Source of the DNA: Nocardia farcinica
Lineage (GTDB): Bacteria > Actinomycetota > Actinomycetes > Mycobacteriales > Mycobacteriaceae
Direction of reading: 5' to 3'
Assembly: GCF_001182745.1 (NCBI RefSeq)
Contig: NZ_LN868938.1
Coordinates: 1,922,001-1,986,000 of the forward strand
Length of the DNA stretch: 64,000 nt
Shown here: piece by piece, positions 15,619-24,828 of the stretch
Position numbering within the stretch: the first letter of the stretch is position 1
How the letters are laid out: each line of letters opens with the position of its first letter
Program-made: the position numbers and the translations under genes
The notes under the pieces: model-generated
Databases searched by the model: none
What the model saw: only the letters and a program-made list of their open reading frames with translations
What the model was told of the DNA's origin: nothing

Positions 15619-16592
15619 GCGCGGAGCCGATCATCGATGTCCACGAGCTGACCCGACGATTCGTCGTGCGGCGGCGCACCGGGCGGAGATTCGCGCGCGA
15701 GCGGGAAATCCGGACGGCGGTCGACGCGATGAGTTTCCGGGTCGACCGCGGCGCCGCGGTCGGCTACATCGGTGCCAACGGTGCGGGCAAATCCACCACC
15801 ATCAAAATGCTCGCCGGAATCCTGGTGCCCACCGCGGGCACGGTTCGCACGTGCGGGTTGGAGCCGGTGCGGCGCCGACGGGAACTGGCGAGCCGGATCG
15901 GCGTGGTGTTCGGGCAGCGCTCCCAGTTGTGGTGGGATCTGCCACTGCGGGAATCGTTCTCGATTCTGGCGGCGATCCACCGGCTCGACCCCGACAGCGC
16001 ACGCAAACGCACCGACGCGCTGGTAGAGCAGTTGGAAATGGCCGACACCCTCGACACCCCGGTGCGCCAGCTCTCGCTGGGCCAGCGGATGCGGGCCGAG
16101 GTGGCGGCGGCGCTGCTGCACGAGCCGGACCTGGTGATCCTCGACGAACCCACCATCGGCCTGGACGTGCTCTCCAAACAGCGGCTGCGGGAATTCCTGC
16201 GGGCCGAACGCGCCGAACGCGGCACCACGCTGTTGCTGACCACCCACGACATGGGCGATATCGAGCGGTTGTGCGAGCGGGTGCTGGTCGCCGATCACGG
16301 CAGGCTGGTCTACGACGGCTCCCTGTCGGGCCTGGCGGCGACCGTGGGCGCGCGCCGGGTCCTGGTGGTCGACCTGATGGATCCGACCCCGGATCTCACC
16401 GGCCTGCCCGGCGCGACCCTGGTGTCGACGGAAGCGGGCGGACTGCGCCAGCGCCTGGCCTTCGACGCCGAACAGACCACAGCCGCGCATCTGCTGGCCG
16501 CGGTGTCCGCGCGCGCCGAGGTGCGCGATCTGTCGGTGGAGGAACCCGAGATCGAGGACGTGGTCCGGCGCATCTATCAGTCCTCGCGCTGA
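15615..16592 (+). CDS. ABC transporter ATP-binding protein
   Basis: A 325-residue ATPase with Walker A 'GANGAGKST' (about 56-64), Q-loop 'VVFGQRSQLWWDLP', signature 'QLSLGQRMRAEVAAALLHEP' (LSLGQ), Walker B 'LVILDEPTIGLD' and H-switch 'LLTTHDMGD'. The long N-terminal insert 'VVRRRTGRRFAREREIRTAVD' and the C-terminal extension of about 90 residues are typical of ATPases paired with DUF990 permeases. It is translationally coupled to the permease. A ribosome binding site (CAAGGAGG) lies within the upstream gene. Confidence 0.92.
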   Translation: MSAEPIIDVHELTRRFVVRRRTGRRFAREREIRTAVDAMSFRVDRGAAVGYIGANGAGKSTTIKMLAGILVPTAGTVRTCGLEPVRRRRELASRIGVVFGQRSQLWWDLPLRESFSILAAIHRLDPDSARKRTDALVEQLEMADTLDTPVRQLSLGQRMRAEVAAALLHEPDLVILDEPTIGLDVLSKQRLREFLRAERAERGTTLLLTTHDMGDIERLCERVLVADHGRLVYDGSLSGLAATVGARRVLVVDLMDPTPDLTGLPGATLVSTEAGGLRQRLAFDAEQTTAAHLLAAVSARAEVRDLSVEEPEIEDVVRRIYQSSR

Positions 16593-16770
16593 ATATCCTG
16601 CGCGCGGGCGGATTCGGTTCGGTCTGGTGCCCACCGAGAATTTCTGCGACGGCCGTACCGGAATTCGCATGCCCCGAGAAGTCGCGGCACGAAGCGGATT
16701 TGGTGAATCGATCCCGATGGACCAGTATTCCCTCCGCAACACACATTTTTCACGTGGGGAGAATTTCTCG

Positions 16771-17187
16771 ATGTTTCTGTCGGGCAGAACCGTTCTCGGG
16801 CTGATCGCAGGGTCGGCGATCACCGTGCTGGGTGCGGGCACCGCACTCGCGGCCGAGGACTACTACGGCTCGCTCGCTCTCGGGTTGGAACCGGGCGCCA
16901 TCATCGTGGGCTCGGGCGTCAACTACCCGGACCAGGAGGGCGCTGACGTTCGTGCCCTGCAGGAATGCGGGGTGGACAACTGCTCGATCGTCGTGCAGTT
17001 CCGCAACGCCTGCGGCGCGGTGGCGGTGCGCGGCAACGAGGTCGCGTGGGCGGGCGGGTACACCCGGGTCGAGGCCGAGCAGTCGGCACTGGCCGAGCTC
17101 GGTCCCGATCCCAGCCCGCTGCTGGTGAGCCTGGGCAGCGCGACGCCGGACCGCGCGCACATCCTGGCTTCGGAGTGCGCGGGCTGA
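16771..17187 (+). CDS. Secreted DUF4189-type protein
   Basis: A 138-residue protein with a signal peptide ('MFLSGRTVLGLIAGSAITVLGAGTALAAED', cleavage near A27/A28), then a DUF4189-like domain: 'YYGSLALG' followed by 'GAIIVGSGVNYPDQEGADVRALQECGVDNCSIVVQFRNACGAVA' with three cysteines suited to oxidised pairing outside the cell. GGGGAG lies 8 bp before the ATG; an upstream GTG at 16627 would bury the signal peptide and was rejected. Such proteins are abundant and uncharacterised in Nocardia and mycobacteria. Confidence 0.82.
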   Translation: MFLSGRTVLGLIAGSAITVLGAGTALAAEDYYGSLALGLEPGAIIVGSGVNYPDQEGADVRALQECGVDNCSIVVQFRNACGAVAVRGNEVAWAGGYTRVEAEQSALAELGPDPSPLLVSLGSATPDRAHILASECAG

Positions 17188-17203
17188 TCGAGGCCGGCGC
17201 GAA

Positions 17204-17233
17204 GGGCCGGAACCGGGTGACCGGTTCCGGCCC
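17204..17233. terminator. Bidirectional terminator hairpin
   Basis: GGGCCGGAACCGG and its exact complement flank a GTGA loop: a 13-bp perfect stem between two convergent genes (DUF4189 protein and paaK), 16 bp past one stop and the same distance past the other. Confidence 0.75.
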
Positions 17234-17248
17234 TGTCCGTGTCGGGGG

Positions 17249-18559
17249 TCAGCGAGGCCGATTGTCGATCAGCCGCCGCGCCTTGCCGATGGAGCGCTCC
17301 AGCGCGCCGGTGGGCAGCACCTCCACCTCCACCGAGACCCCGATCCGGTTCTTCACCACGTGCCGCAGGTCGCGCGCGGCCGCGGCCATCTGCTCACCCG
17401 TCACACCCGGCCGGGTCTCGACCCGCACGGTGAGCACATCCATCCTGGCGGGCCGGTCGAGCACGCACTGGAACTGTGGTGCGAGCACGGGCACGGTCAG
17501 GATGAGTTCCTCGATCTGCGTGGGGAACAGGTTGACCCCGCGCAGGATGATCATGTCGTCGCTGCGGCCGGTGATCTTCTGCATCCGGCGCATCGACCGG
17601 GCCGTGCCGGGCAGCAGCCGGGTCAGGTCCCGGGTGCGGTAGCGGATCACCGGCATCGCCTCCTTGGTCAGCGAGGTGAACACCAGCTCGCCCTCCTCCC
17701 CGTCGGGCAGCACCGCCCCGGTCTCGGGGTCGATGATCTCCGGGTAGAAGTGGTCCTCCCAGATGTGCAGGCCGTCCTTGGTCTCCGCGCACTCCATCGC
17801 CACGCCCGGCCCGATCACCTCCGACAGCCCGTAGATGTCGACGGCGTCGATGCCGAGCTGTTGCTCGAGCTCCACCCGCATGGTCTCGGTCCACGGTTCG
17901 GCGCCGAAGACGCCGACGCGCAGCGAGGTGGCGGCCGGGTCGACGCCCGCTGTGATCATCTCGTCGAGAATGGTCAGCATGTAGGACGGGGTGACCATGA
18001 TGGCGTCCGGCCGGAAGTCGGTGATCAGCTGCACCTGCCGCTGGGTCATCCCGCCGGACATCGGAATCACGGTGCAGCCCAGCCGTTCCGCGCCGTAGTG
18101 CGCGCCGAGACCGCCGGTGAACAACCCGTAGCCGTAGGCGATGTGCACCTTGTCGCCGGGGCGCACCCCGCCGGCGCGCAGGCTGCGTGCGATGAGGTCG
18201 GCCCAGTTGTCCAGGTCGCCCGCGGTGTAGCCGACGACGGTCGGCTGGCCGGTGGTGCCCGAGGAGGCGTGGATGCGCGAGACCTGTTCCTGCGGCACGG
18301 CGAACATCCCGAACGGGTAGTTGGCCCGCAGGTCCTGCTTGGTGGTGAAGGGGAACTTCGCCAGGTCGGCCAGGTCGGTGAGGTCCGACGGGTGCACGCC
18401 CGCGGCGTCGAAGGCCGCCCGGTAGTGCGGCACGTTGGCGTAGGCGTGCGCGAGCGACCATTTCAGCCGGTCGAGCTGGAGTGCCGAGATCTCGTCACGC
18501 GAGGCGAATTCGATCCGGTCGCCGAGGGTCTGCGGGGAGGCGGGGGCAACGCTGCTCAT
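17249..18559 (-). CDS. paaK: Phenylacetate-CoA ligase
   Basis: Activates phenylacetate with ATP and CoA, the entry step of the pathway encoded upstream on the same strand. The 436 residues are normal for PaaK. Visible motifs are the AMP-binding P-loop 'ASSGTTGQPTVVGYT' (about 97-111), 'GVFGAEPWTETMR' (about 218-230), the 'YGLSEVIGPGVAMEC' region (about 246-260) and 'GRSDDMIILRGVNLFP' (about 336-351). It is the last gene of the minus-strand paa operon, 24 bp after paaE, and ends at a strong hairpin. Confidence 0.95.
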   Translation of the reverse strand: MSSVAPASPQTLGDRIEFASRDEISALQLDRLKWSLAHAYANVPHYRAAFDAAGVHPSDLTDLADLAKFPFTTKQDLRANYPFGMFAVPQEQVSRIHASSGTTGQPTVVGYTAGDLDNWADLIARSLRAGGVRPGDKVHIAYGYGLFTGGLGAHYGAERLGCTVIPMSGGMTQRQVQLITDFRPDAIMVTPSYMLTILDEMITAGVDPAATSLRVGVFGAEPWTETMRVELEQQLGIDAVDIYGLSEVIGPGVAMECAETKDGLHIWEDHFYPEIIDPETGAVLPDGEEGELVFTSLTKEAMPVIRYRTRDLTRLLPGTARSMRRMQKITGRSDDMIILRGVNLFPTQIEELILTVPVLAPQFQCVLDRPARMDVLTVRVETRPGVTGEQMAAAARDLRHVVKNRIGVSVEVEVLPTGALERSIGKARRLIDNRPR

Positions 18560-18583
18560 GATGACTCCGGAGGTGGTGCTGGG

Positions 18584-19681
18584 TCAGGCGTCGAAATCGA
18601 CGACGACCGAGTCGCTGACGGGATAGGTCTGGCAGGTGAGGACGAAACCGTCGGCCACTTCGGCGTCCTCGAGGGCGTAGTTGCGGCGCATGTCGGCCTC
18701 GCCGCCGGTGATCTTGGCGCGGCAGGTGCCGCAGACGCCGCCCTTGCAGGCGAACGGGAGATCGGAACGGATCTGCTCGGCGGCGTCGAGGATGCTGCGG
18801 TCGCGCGGCAGCAGGCCGGTGGTGCTGCGCCCGTCCAGGACGACGGTGACCGAACTGGTCGGGCCCTCGACGCCGGGTTCCCGGTGTTCGGCCTGGGGCG
18901 GGGGCGCGTCCTCGACGAAGAACAGTTCGAAGTGGACGCGCTCGGGCGCGACGCCGAACTCGGCCAGCACGGCGCGGGCGTCGGTGACCATGCCGAACGG
19001 CCCGCACAGCCAGGCGTGGTCGATGTCGCCGATCGGCACCACGGTGGACAGGATGGCGCGCAGCCGTTCGGCGTCGAGCCGCCCGGTGAACAGCTCGACG
19101 TCGCGGGGTTCACGGGAGAGCACGTGCACGACCTCGATGCGGTCGCCGTAGCGGTCCTTGAGGTCGGCGATCTCGTCGACGAACATCACCGACCGCACCC
19201 GGCGGTTGCCGTAGAGCAGCACGACCTCGCTGTCGGGGTGGGCCAGTACCGAAGCGGCGATGGACAGCATGGGCGTGATGCCCGAGCCCGCCGCGATCAG
19301 CAGGTGCCTGCCGCCGGCGTCGGGGTCGGCGGCGAAGGTGCCGCTCGGTCCCTGCACCTCGATCCGGTCGCCGGGCCGCAGCTGGTCGACCAGCCAGGTC
19401 GACACCGCTCCCCCGGCCACCCGCCGCACCCCGATCCGGGGCGGGGCGCCGACCGGTGCGCAGATCGAATAGGACCGGCGGTGCTCGACCCCGTCGAGCA
19501 CCCGGCGCACGGTCAGCGACTGACCGGGCCGGAAGGCGAACTCCTCGGCGAGTTCGGCGGGCACGTCCAGGGTCACCGCGACCGCGTCGTCGCACAGCCG
19601 CTCGACATCGGCGACGCGCAGGTCGTGGAAGGCCCGGTGCCGGGCCGGTCGCGTGCGCGCGGTCTGCACTGGTGCGCTCAT
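18584..19681 (-). CDS. paaE: Phenylacetyl-CoA epoxidase reductase subunit
   Basis: Passes electrons from NADPH to the PaaABC di-iron epoxidase. The 365-residue protein has an FAD/NAD(P) reductase domain ('RRSYSICAP' FAD motif about 68-76, 'LLIAAGSGITPMLSI' about 127-141) and a C-terminal plant-type 2Fe-2S domain with ligands C312, C317, C320 and C350 ('CKGGVCGTC' and a distal Cys). It begins 1 bp after the paaD stop. The product and position match the canonical paaABCDE order. Confidence 0.95.
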   Translation of the reverse strand: MSAPVQTARTRPARHRAFHDLRVADVERLCDDAVAVTLDVPAELAEEFAFRPGQSLTVRRVLDGVEHRRSYSICAPVGAPPRIGVRRVAGGAVSTWLVDQLRPGDRIEVQGPSGTFAADPDAGGRHLLIAAGSGITPMLSIAASVLAHPDSEVVLLYGNRRVRSVMFVDEIADLKDRYGDRIEVVHVLSREPRDVELFTGRLDAERLRAILSTVVPIGDIDHAWLCGPFGMVTDARAVLAEFGVAPERVHFELFFVEDAPPPQAEHREPGVEGPTSSVTVVLDGRSTTGLLPRDRSILDAAEQIRSDLPFACKGGVCGTCRAKITGGEADMRRNYALEDAEVADGFVLTCQTYPVSDSVVVDFDA

Positions 19682-19682
19682 C

Positions 19683-20186
19683 TCAGATTTCCTTCACATG
19701 TTCGAACGGCTCGCGGCACGCCCGGCATCGATACTGGGCCTTGCACAGTGTCGCGCCGAACTCGGCCACCACCTCGGTCTCCGCCGAGCCGCAGTGCGGG
19801 CAGGTCAACGCGCGCGGCCGGGCGGTGAGGGTCAGCGGGACGGGGCCGCTCGCGCGCCGCGGCGCCGGACCGGGCAGCGAGTAGCCGTGCTCGCGCAGTT
19901 TCCGCCTGCCCTCGGCGCTGATCCAGTCGCTGCTCCAGGCGGGTGCGAGCGCGGTGTGCAGGCGCACCTCGGGGTAGCCGTGGCGGCGCAGCGTGCGGGT
20001 GATGTCGGCGCGCATGGTCGCGATGGCCGGGCAGCCGGAGTAGGTGGGGGTGATGGTCACCGCGACGGTCCCGTCCGCGTCCACCTCGACAGCGCGCACG
20101 ATGCCCAGATCGGCCAGGGTGAGCATCGGCAGCTCCGGGTCGGGCACCGAGTCGACCAGGCGGCGCGGGTCGACGGCCACGGTCAC
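19683..20186 (-). CDS. paaD: Phenylacetyl-CoA epoxidase assembly protein PaaD (DUF59-type)
   Basis: A 167-residue protein needed for activity of the epoxidase, probably in Fe-S or iron-centre maturation. The N-terminal DUF59 domain shows 'VDSVPDPELPMLTLADLGIVRAVEV' and 'TYSGCPAIATMRADI'. The C-terminal zinc ribbon shows 'CPHCGS' and 'CRACREPFEHVKE' with a further Cys between. The GTG at 20186 was chosen because it overlaps the paaC stop as GTGA, with GGAGGGG just upstream. Confidence 0.92.
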   Translation of the reverse strand: MTVAVDPRRLVDSVPDPELPMLTLADLGIVRAVEVDADGTVAVTITPTYSGCPAIATMRADITRTLRRHGYPEVRLHTALAPAWSSDWISAEGRRKLREHGYSLPGPAPRRASGPVPLTLTARPRALTCPHCGSAETEVVAEFGATLCKAQYRCRACREPFEHVKEI

Positions 20187-21100
20187 CACGTCCCCTCCGG
20201 GTGGGCGCGGGCCACGCACTGCATCTCGGTGAGCAGCGGCCCCAGCGCCTCGGTGTGCAGGCCCTGGCGACCCGCCCGGCCACCGACGGTGCCGACCGAG
20301 GTCGAGGGCGGCGCGGGCAGCTCGGCGGCGTGCAGCACCTGCGCCAGCACCCGGTCGAATTCGGCGCGCACCGCGCGCGGATCCACCGCGACACCGGTCT
20401 CGGCGAGCGCCAGTTCCTCGGCACTGGGCACGAACAGTTCGGCGACGAACGGCCACACGAACGCGAGCGCCTCGGTCATCCGCCGCCGCGACTCGGCCGT
20501 GCCGCAGCCGAGCGTCACCGTCCAGCGGGCGGCGTAGTCGCGGTGGTAGGTCAGCTCTTTCACACCCTTGTCCGCGACAGCGGCCAGCACCGGATCGCGG
20601 GAGTCGCGCAGCCGGTCGAACACCGCGAGCCGCCAGGTGGACAACACCAGCAACCGCACGACGGTGCGGGCGAAATCACCGTTGTCGACCTCCACCAGCC
20701 GCACGCACCGGAAGGCGTGATCGTCGCGGAAGAATGCGAGCGCGTCCTCGGCGGGCACCGGGGAGGTCGCGGAGATGAACGGGACGACCGCGGGATCGGC
20801 GGCGCCTGCGCGGGCCAGCAGCAGCCGCGCCTGCCCGAGCAGGTCGAGGCCGATGTTGAGCAGGGCCACGTCTTCTTCGAGTTCGGGTGCGCGGGCAGCC
20901 CATTCGGAGAGCCGCTGGGCGGCGATCAGCGCGTCGTCGCCGAGCATCAGGCAGTAGGCGGCCAGGGCGGCGGTGTCGACGTCGGCGGGCACCGTGGTGT
21001 CCACCCCGGCCAGCGGGTCGTCGAAGCTGGTGCCGAAGGCCCACTGGCCGTCGCCGTCGCCGTCGAGGAGGCCGCTGAAAGCGGAGTCGTGATCGATCAT
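20183..21100 (-). CDS. paaC: Phenylacetyl-CoA epoxidase structural subunit
   Basis: A 305-residue ferritin-like protein that pairs with PaaA and has lost the metal site. Recognisable stretches are 'AAYCLMLGDDALIAAQRLSEWAARAPELEEDVALLNIGLDLLGQARLLL', 'VEVDNGDFARTVVRLLVLSTW' and 'KGVKELTYHRDYAARWTVTLG'. A slightly extended acidic N-terminus precedes the domain. It lies 10 bp after the paaB stop and overlaps the paaD start. Confidence 0.95.
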   Translation of the reverse strand: MIDHDSAFSGLLDGDGDGQWAFGTSFDDPLAGVDTTVPADVDTAALAAYCLMLGDDALIAAQRLSEWAARAPELEEDVALLNIGLDLLGQARLLLARAGAADPAVVPFISATSPVPAEDALAFFRDDHAFRCVRLVEVDNGDFARTVVRLLVLSTWRLAVFDRLRDSRDPVLAAVADKGVKELTYHRDYAARWTVTLGCGTAESRRRMTEALAFVWPFVAELFVPSAEELALAETGVAVDPRAVRAEFDRVLAQVLHAAELPAPPSTSVGTVGGRAGRQGLHTEALGPLLTEMQCVARAHPEGTW

Positions 21101-21110
21101 CGCGGTGGCC

Positions 21111-21419
21111 TCACATGTGGGGGACGGTGTCGGGGATGTCGTAGAACGTCGGGTGCCGGTAGACCTTGTCGCCGCTGGGGGCGAAGAACGGGTCCTTCTC
21201 CGACGGGCTGGAGGCCACGATCGCGCGGGAGGGCACCACCCAGATGCTCACCCCTTCGTTGCGGCGGGTGTAGACGTCGCGGGCGTGCCGCAGCGCCATC
21301 TCGTCGTCGGCGGCGTGCAGCGAACCGACGTGCACGTGGTTGAGGCCGCGCTTGCCGCGCACGAACACCTCGTAGAGCGGCCAGTCGGCGCGCACGCCCG
21401 CGGATTCGGTCTCGGTCAT
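21111..21419 (-). CDS. paaB: Phenylacetyl-CoA epoxidase subunit PaaB
   Basis: A 102-residue protein matching the small PaaB subunit, which bridges PaaAC heterodimers. Key stretches are '[38 protein letters not shown]', '[10 protein letters not shown]' and '[16 protein letters not shown]' at the end. The ATG overlaps the paaA stop (ATGA). Confidence 0.95.
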   Translation of the reverse strand: MTETESAGVRADWPLYEVFVRGKRGLNHVHVGSLHAADDEMALRHARDVYTRRNEGVSIWVVPSRAIVASSPSEKDPFFAPSGDKVYRHPTFYDIPDTVPHM

Positions 21420-22360
21420 CGGTGGGTGCCCTTTCGTTCTCGTGCGGCGAAGGCGGCCGCGGCCGCGCGCACCCAGGCGCCGTTCTCGTGGGCGCTGCGG
21501 CGGTTGGCGATGCGTTCGACGTTGCAGGCGCCCTGCCCGGCGACCACGGCGGCGAATTCGTCCCAGTCGGGGGTGCCGAAGTCGTAGTGGCCGCGTTCGG
21601 CGTTCCAGCGCAGCTCCGGGTCGGGCAGTCGCACGCCGAGCACCTCGGCCTGCGGCACCGTCATGTCCACGAAGCGCTGGCGCAGTTCGTCGTTGGTGTG
21701 CCGCTTGATCCGCCACGCCATCGACTGCGCGGTGTTGGGCGACTGGTCGTCGGGCGGGCCGAACATCATCAGCGACGGCCACCACCAGCGATCCACGGCG
21801 TCCTGCACCATCGCCCGCTGGGCCTCGGTGCCGCTCATCATGGTCAGCAGCAGTTCGTAACCCTGCCGCTGGTGGAACGACTCCTCCTTGCAGACCCGGA
21901 TCATGGCCCGGGCATACGGCCCGAAGCTGCTGCGGCACAACGGCACCTGGTTACAGATGGCGGCGCCGTCGACCAGCCAGCCGATGACGCCGACGTCGGC
22001 GTAGGTGAGGGTGGGGTAGTTGAAGATCGAGGAGTACTTCTGCCTGCCCTCGATCAGCTTGTCGGTCAGGTCGGCGCGGTCGGCGCCCAGGGTCTCCGCC
22101 GCCGAGTACAGGTAGAGCCCGTGGCCCGCCTCGTCCTGCACCTTCGCCATCAGGATCGCCTTGCGGCGCAACGACGGTGCGCGGGTGATCCAGTTGCCCT
22201 CCGGCTGCATGCCGATTATCTCGGAGTGCGCGTGCTGGGCGATCTGGCGGATGAGGGTCTTGCGGTAGCCCTCGGGCATCCAGTCGCGCGGCTCGATGCG
22301 CTGGTCGCGGGCGAGGATCTCCTCGAAGTCCCGTTCGAGGTCTGCCGTCGAGGTGGTCAT
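21416..22360 (-). CDS. paaA: Phenylacetyl-CoA epoxidase catalytic subunit
   Basis: The di-iron oxygenase that epoxidises the aromatic ring of phenylacetyl-CoA. The 314-residue protein carries the two characteristic metal-ligand pairs, 'DEAGH' (E77, H80) and 'KEESFH' (E160, H163), and the conserved '[21 protein letters not shown]' region near 41-62. It follows paaG by 49 bp and starts the paaABCDE block. Confidence 0.96.
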   Translation of the reverse strand: MTTSTADLERDFEEILARDQRIEPRDWMPEGYRKTLIRQIAQHAHSEIIGMQPEGNWITRAPSLRRKAILMAKVQDEAGHGLYLYSAAETLGADRADLTDKLIEGRQKYSSIFNYPTLTYADVGVIGWLVDGAAICNQVPLCRSSFGPYARAMIRVCKEESFHQRQGYELLLTMMSGTEAQRAMVQDAVDRWWWPSLMMFGPPDDQSPNTAQSMAWRIKRHTNDELRQRFVDMTVPQAEVLGVRLPDPELRWNAERGHYDFGTPDWDEFAAVVAGQGACNVERIANRRSAHENGAWVRAAAAAFAARERKGTHR

Positions 22361-22409
22361 GTCGGCCTCTCTTCGCTGGGTGCTGGCACGCTGGGTGCGG
22401 ACATCGTGG

Positions 22410-23204
22410 TCATCGGCCCTCGAACACCGGCGCGGTCTTGGTCAGGAACGCTTCCACGGCGGCGCGGTGGTCACGGCTCGCGCCGAGCGCCTCCTGTGCG
22501 ACGCGCTCGCGTTCCAGCGCGTCCGCCAGGCCGGCGGACTCGGCTCGCAGCAGCTGCTTGACCTGCCGGTAGGCCGCCGTCGGGCCGTGCGCGAGGGTGG
22601 TGGCGAGTTCGGCGGCGGTGGCGTCCACGTCGTCGTCGGCGACGAGCCGGTGGATCAGGCCCCAGGCCAGCGCCTGCTCGGCGGTGAAGCGGTCGCCCAG
22701 CAGCATGAGCCCGGCGGCGCGGCTGGCGCCGAGCGCCCGCACCAGCGTGTGGCTGAGGCCGGAGTCGGCGGCCAGGCCGATGCCGGTGAAGGCGGTGGCG
22801 AACTTCGCCCCGTTCCCCGCCACCCGGATGTCGGCGGCCAGCGCCAGGCCGAGGCCCGCGCCGACGCAGGCGCCGCGGATGGCGACGACGACCGGCACCG
22901 GTAGGTCGGCCAGCGCCCGCAGCAGCGGGTTGTAGTGGGCGCCGACGGTGTCCATGGCGGTGGCCGGGTCGGCGCGCAGCGCGTCGACGTGTTCGCCGAG
23001 ATCCTGTCCCACGCAGAAGTTCTTGCCCTCGGCGGTGAGCAGCACGGCGCGCACGGTCTCGTCGGCGGCGATGCGGGTGACCGCGGCCAGCAGATCGTTC
23101 TTGGTCGCCAGGTCGAGCGCGTTCGAGGCGGCGGCGCGGCGCAGCGTGAGGGTGGCCAGTGCGGCCTCGACGCGCAGATCGACGGTGCTGGTTCCGGTGG
23201 TCAT
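22410..23204 (-). CDS. paaG: PaaG-type enoyl-CoA isomerase/hydratase
   Basis: A 264-residue crotonase-fold protein, expected to isomerise the ring epoxide to the oxepin-CoA in this pathway. The oxyanion-hole segment '[22 protein letters not shown]' (about 109-130) and the acidic catalytic region '[19 protein letters not shown]' (about 141-159) fit PaaG better than a two-Glu hydratase, because the second Glu of the hydratases is missing and an Asp is present. The start overlaps the paaH stop (ATGA). Confidence 0.85.
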   Translation of the reverse strand: MTTGTSTVDLRVEAALATLTLRRAAASNALDLATKNDLLAAVTRIAADETVRAVLLTAEGKNFCVGQDLGEHVDALRADPATAMDTVGAHYNPLLRALADLPVPVVVAIRGACVGAGLGLALAADIRVAGNGAKFATAFTGIGLAADSGLSHTLVRALGASRAAGLMLLGDRFTAEQALAWGLIHRLVADDDVDATAAELATTLAHGPTAAYRQVKQLLRAESAGLADALERERVAQEALGASRDHRAAVEAFLTKTAPVFEGR

Positions 23205-24082
23205 GCTCGTCCTCCGCTCGCGGTGGTGTCCCAGGTGTAGAAGCCCTGGCCGGTCTTGCGACCCAGCTCGCCGCGCTCGACCTTCTCGCGCAGCAGCCGG
23301 GGTGGGGTGAACCGCGGCCCGAGGGTGGCCGCGAGGTGTTCGGCGATGGCCAGCCGCACGTCGAGGCCGACCAGATCGGTTGAGCGCAGCGGACCCATCG
23401 GGTGGCGGTAGCCGAGTTCCATCGCCCGGTCGATGGCGGCCGGGTCGGCCACGCCCTCCTCGACCATCCGGATCGCCTCCAGCCCGAGGCAGACGCCGAG
23501 TCTGCTGGTCGCGAAGCCGGGTGAGTCGTTCACCAGCACCTCGGCCTTGCCCAGCGCGGCGACCCAGCCGCGCACCCGCGCCACCACGGCGGGATCGGTC
23601 GCGGGGGCGCGCACGATCTCCACCAGGGCCGAGGCGGGCACCGGGTTGAAGAAGTGCATGCCCAGGAAGCGCTGTGGATTGTCCAGTGCCGCGCCGAGTT
23701 CGGTGATGGACAGCGAGCTGGTGTTGCTCGCGATCACCGCGCCGGGGCCGACGACCGAGTCGGCGGCCGCGAGCACCTCGGCCTTGAGAGCCGGGTTCTC
23801 CGGCACCGCTTCGACGACGAGGTCGGCGTCGGCGGGCAACTCCCGCGGCGCGGCGACGGTGCGCACCGCGGCGAGCACGGTCTCGGGATCGCGCCCGTCG
23901 AGGGCGCCGCGTTCGGCGGCGCGGCGCAGGCCGGTGGCGATCCGGTCCAGCGCGGCCGCGCGGTCACCGGCCTCGGCGACGACGACGGTGCTGCCGAGGG
24001 TCGCGAAGACCTGGGCGATGCCCGCGCCCATGCGCCCGCCGCCGATGACGGCGACGCGCTGGGGGACGGTCGGTTCGGTCAT
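23201..24082 (-). CDS. paaH: 3-hydroxyacyl-CoA dehydrogenase
   Basis: NAD-dependent oxidation of 3-hydroxyadipyl-CoA is expected. The 293-residue protein has a Rossmann start 'VAVIGGGRMGAGIAQVFA' (about 9-26), 'ASNTSSLSITELGAAL' (about 121), the catalytic-His segment 'FLGMHFFNPVPASALVEIV' (about 140) and 'DSPGFATSRLG'. The C-terminal domain closes with 'RKTGQGFYTWD'. Length is normal. It overlaps both neighbours by 4 bp. Confidence 0.92.
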   Translation of the reverse strand: MTEPTVPQRVAVIGGGRMGAGIAQVFATLGSTVVVAEAGDRAAALDRIATGLRRAAERGALDGRDPETVLAAVRTVAAPRELPADADLVVEAVPENPALKAEVLAAADSVVGPGAVIASNTSSLSITELGAALDNPQRFLGMHFFNPVPASALVEIVRAPATDPAVVARVRGWVAALGKAEVLVNDSPGFATSRLGVCLGLEAIRMVEEGVADPAAIDRAMELGYRHPMGPLRSTDLVGLDVRLAIAEHLAATLGPRFTPPRLLREKVERGELGRKTGQGFYTWDTTASGGRA

Positions 24083-24828
24083 GCCTTCTGCTCCACGGTC
24101 TTCTCCAGGAATGCGGTCATGCGGGTGTGCTTCTCCTCGGTCTCGAACAGCACCGCCTGCGCGATGTCGTCGGCGAAGGGGTGGAATCCGGGGGCGTCGA
24201 CGATCGTCTTGGTCAGCCGCAGGGCCAGCGGCGCCGAGCGGGCGATGCGGTCGAGCAGCCGGTGCGCGGCCGCCAGGTGGGCGCCGGGTTCGGTCACCTC
24301 CATGACCAGGCCCGTGTGCAGGGCAATGTCCGCGTCGAGCAGGCGCCCGCCCAGCAGCACCTGCTTGGCCACCGACACACCGACCAGCCGCGGCAACCGG
24401 TAGCTCGCGCCCGCGGCGGCCATGATGCCCAGGCCCGGCTCCGGGTTGCCGAACACGGCGGTGCTGGTGGCGATCCGGAGGTCGCAGGCGTAGGCCAGTT
24501 CGGCGCCGCCGCCGAGCGCGTACCCGCTGACCGCGGCCACCGTGGGCAGCGGCAGCCGGGCGACCCGGTCGAACAGGGTGCGGTTGATCCCGGCGAGCGC
24601 GTCGTCGCGGGTGCGGGCGCGCAACTGGGCGATGTCGGCACCGCCGGCGAAATGCTCGCCGCGGCCGGTGAGCAGCAACAGTTTGGGATCGCGTTCCAGC
24701 CGCTCGCAGACCCGGTGCAGCTCGGCGATCATCGCGGCGTCGATGGCGTTGCGGCGCTCGGGACGGTCCAGGGTGACCACCACCCGGTCGTCCCGCTCGT
24801 CCACGGTCAGGGTCGTGTACTCGCTCAT
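24079..24828 (-). CDS. paaF: Enoyl-CoA hydratase
   Basis: A 249-residue crotonase. The oxyanion hole is in '[11 protein letters not shown]' (about 60-70) and '[19 protein letters not shown]' (about 99-117, first catalytic Glu in 'GGGAEL'). The second Glu is in '[14 protein letters not shown]' (about 124-137). These two glutamates support a true hydratase acting on 2,3-dehydroadipyl-CoA. It ends with '[10 protein letters not shown]'. It sits between the thiolase and the dehydrogenase with 4-bp overlaps. Confidence 0.88.
   Translation of the reverse strand: MSEYTTLTVDERDDRVVVTLDRPERRNAIDAAMIAELHRVCERLERDPKLLLLTGRGEHFAGGADIAQLRARTRDDALAGINRTLFDRVARLPLPTVAAVSGYALGGGAELAYACDLRIATSTAVFGNPEPGLGIMAAAGASYRLPRLVGVSVAKQVLLGGRLLDADIALHTGLVMEVTEPGAHLAAAHRLLDRIARSAPLALRLTKTIVDAPGFHPFADDIAQAVLFETEEKHTRMTAFLEKTVEQKA

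Noticed and set aside
17360..19828. An 822-codon open frame on the plus strand opposite paaK/paaE
   Set aside because: Its translation is His/Gly/Arg/Gln-biased shadow sequence, while the minus strand encodes clear PaaK and PaaE with all motifs.
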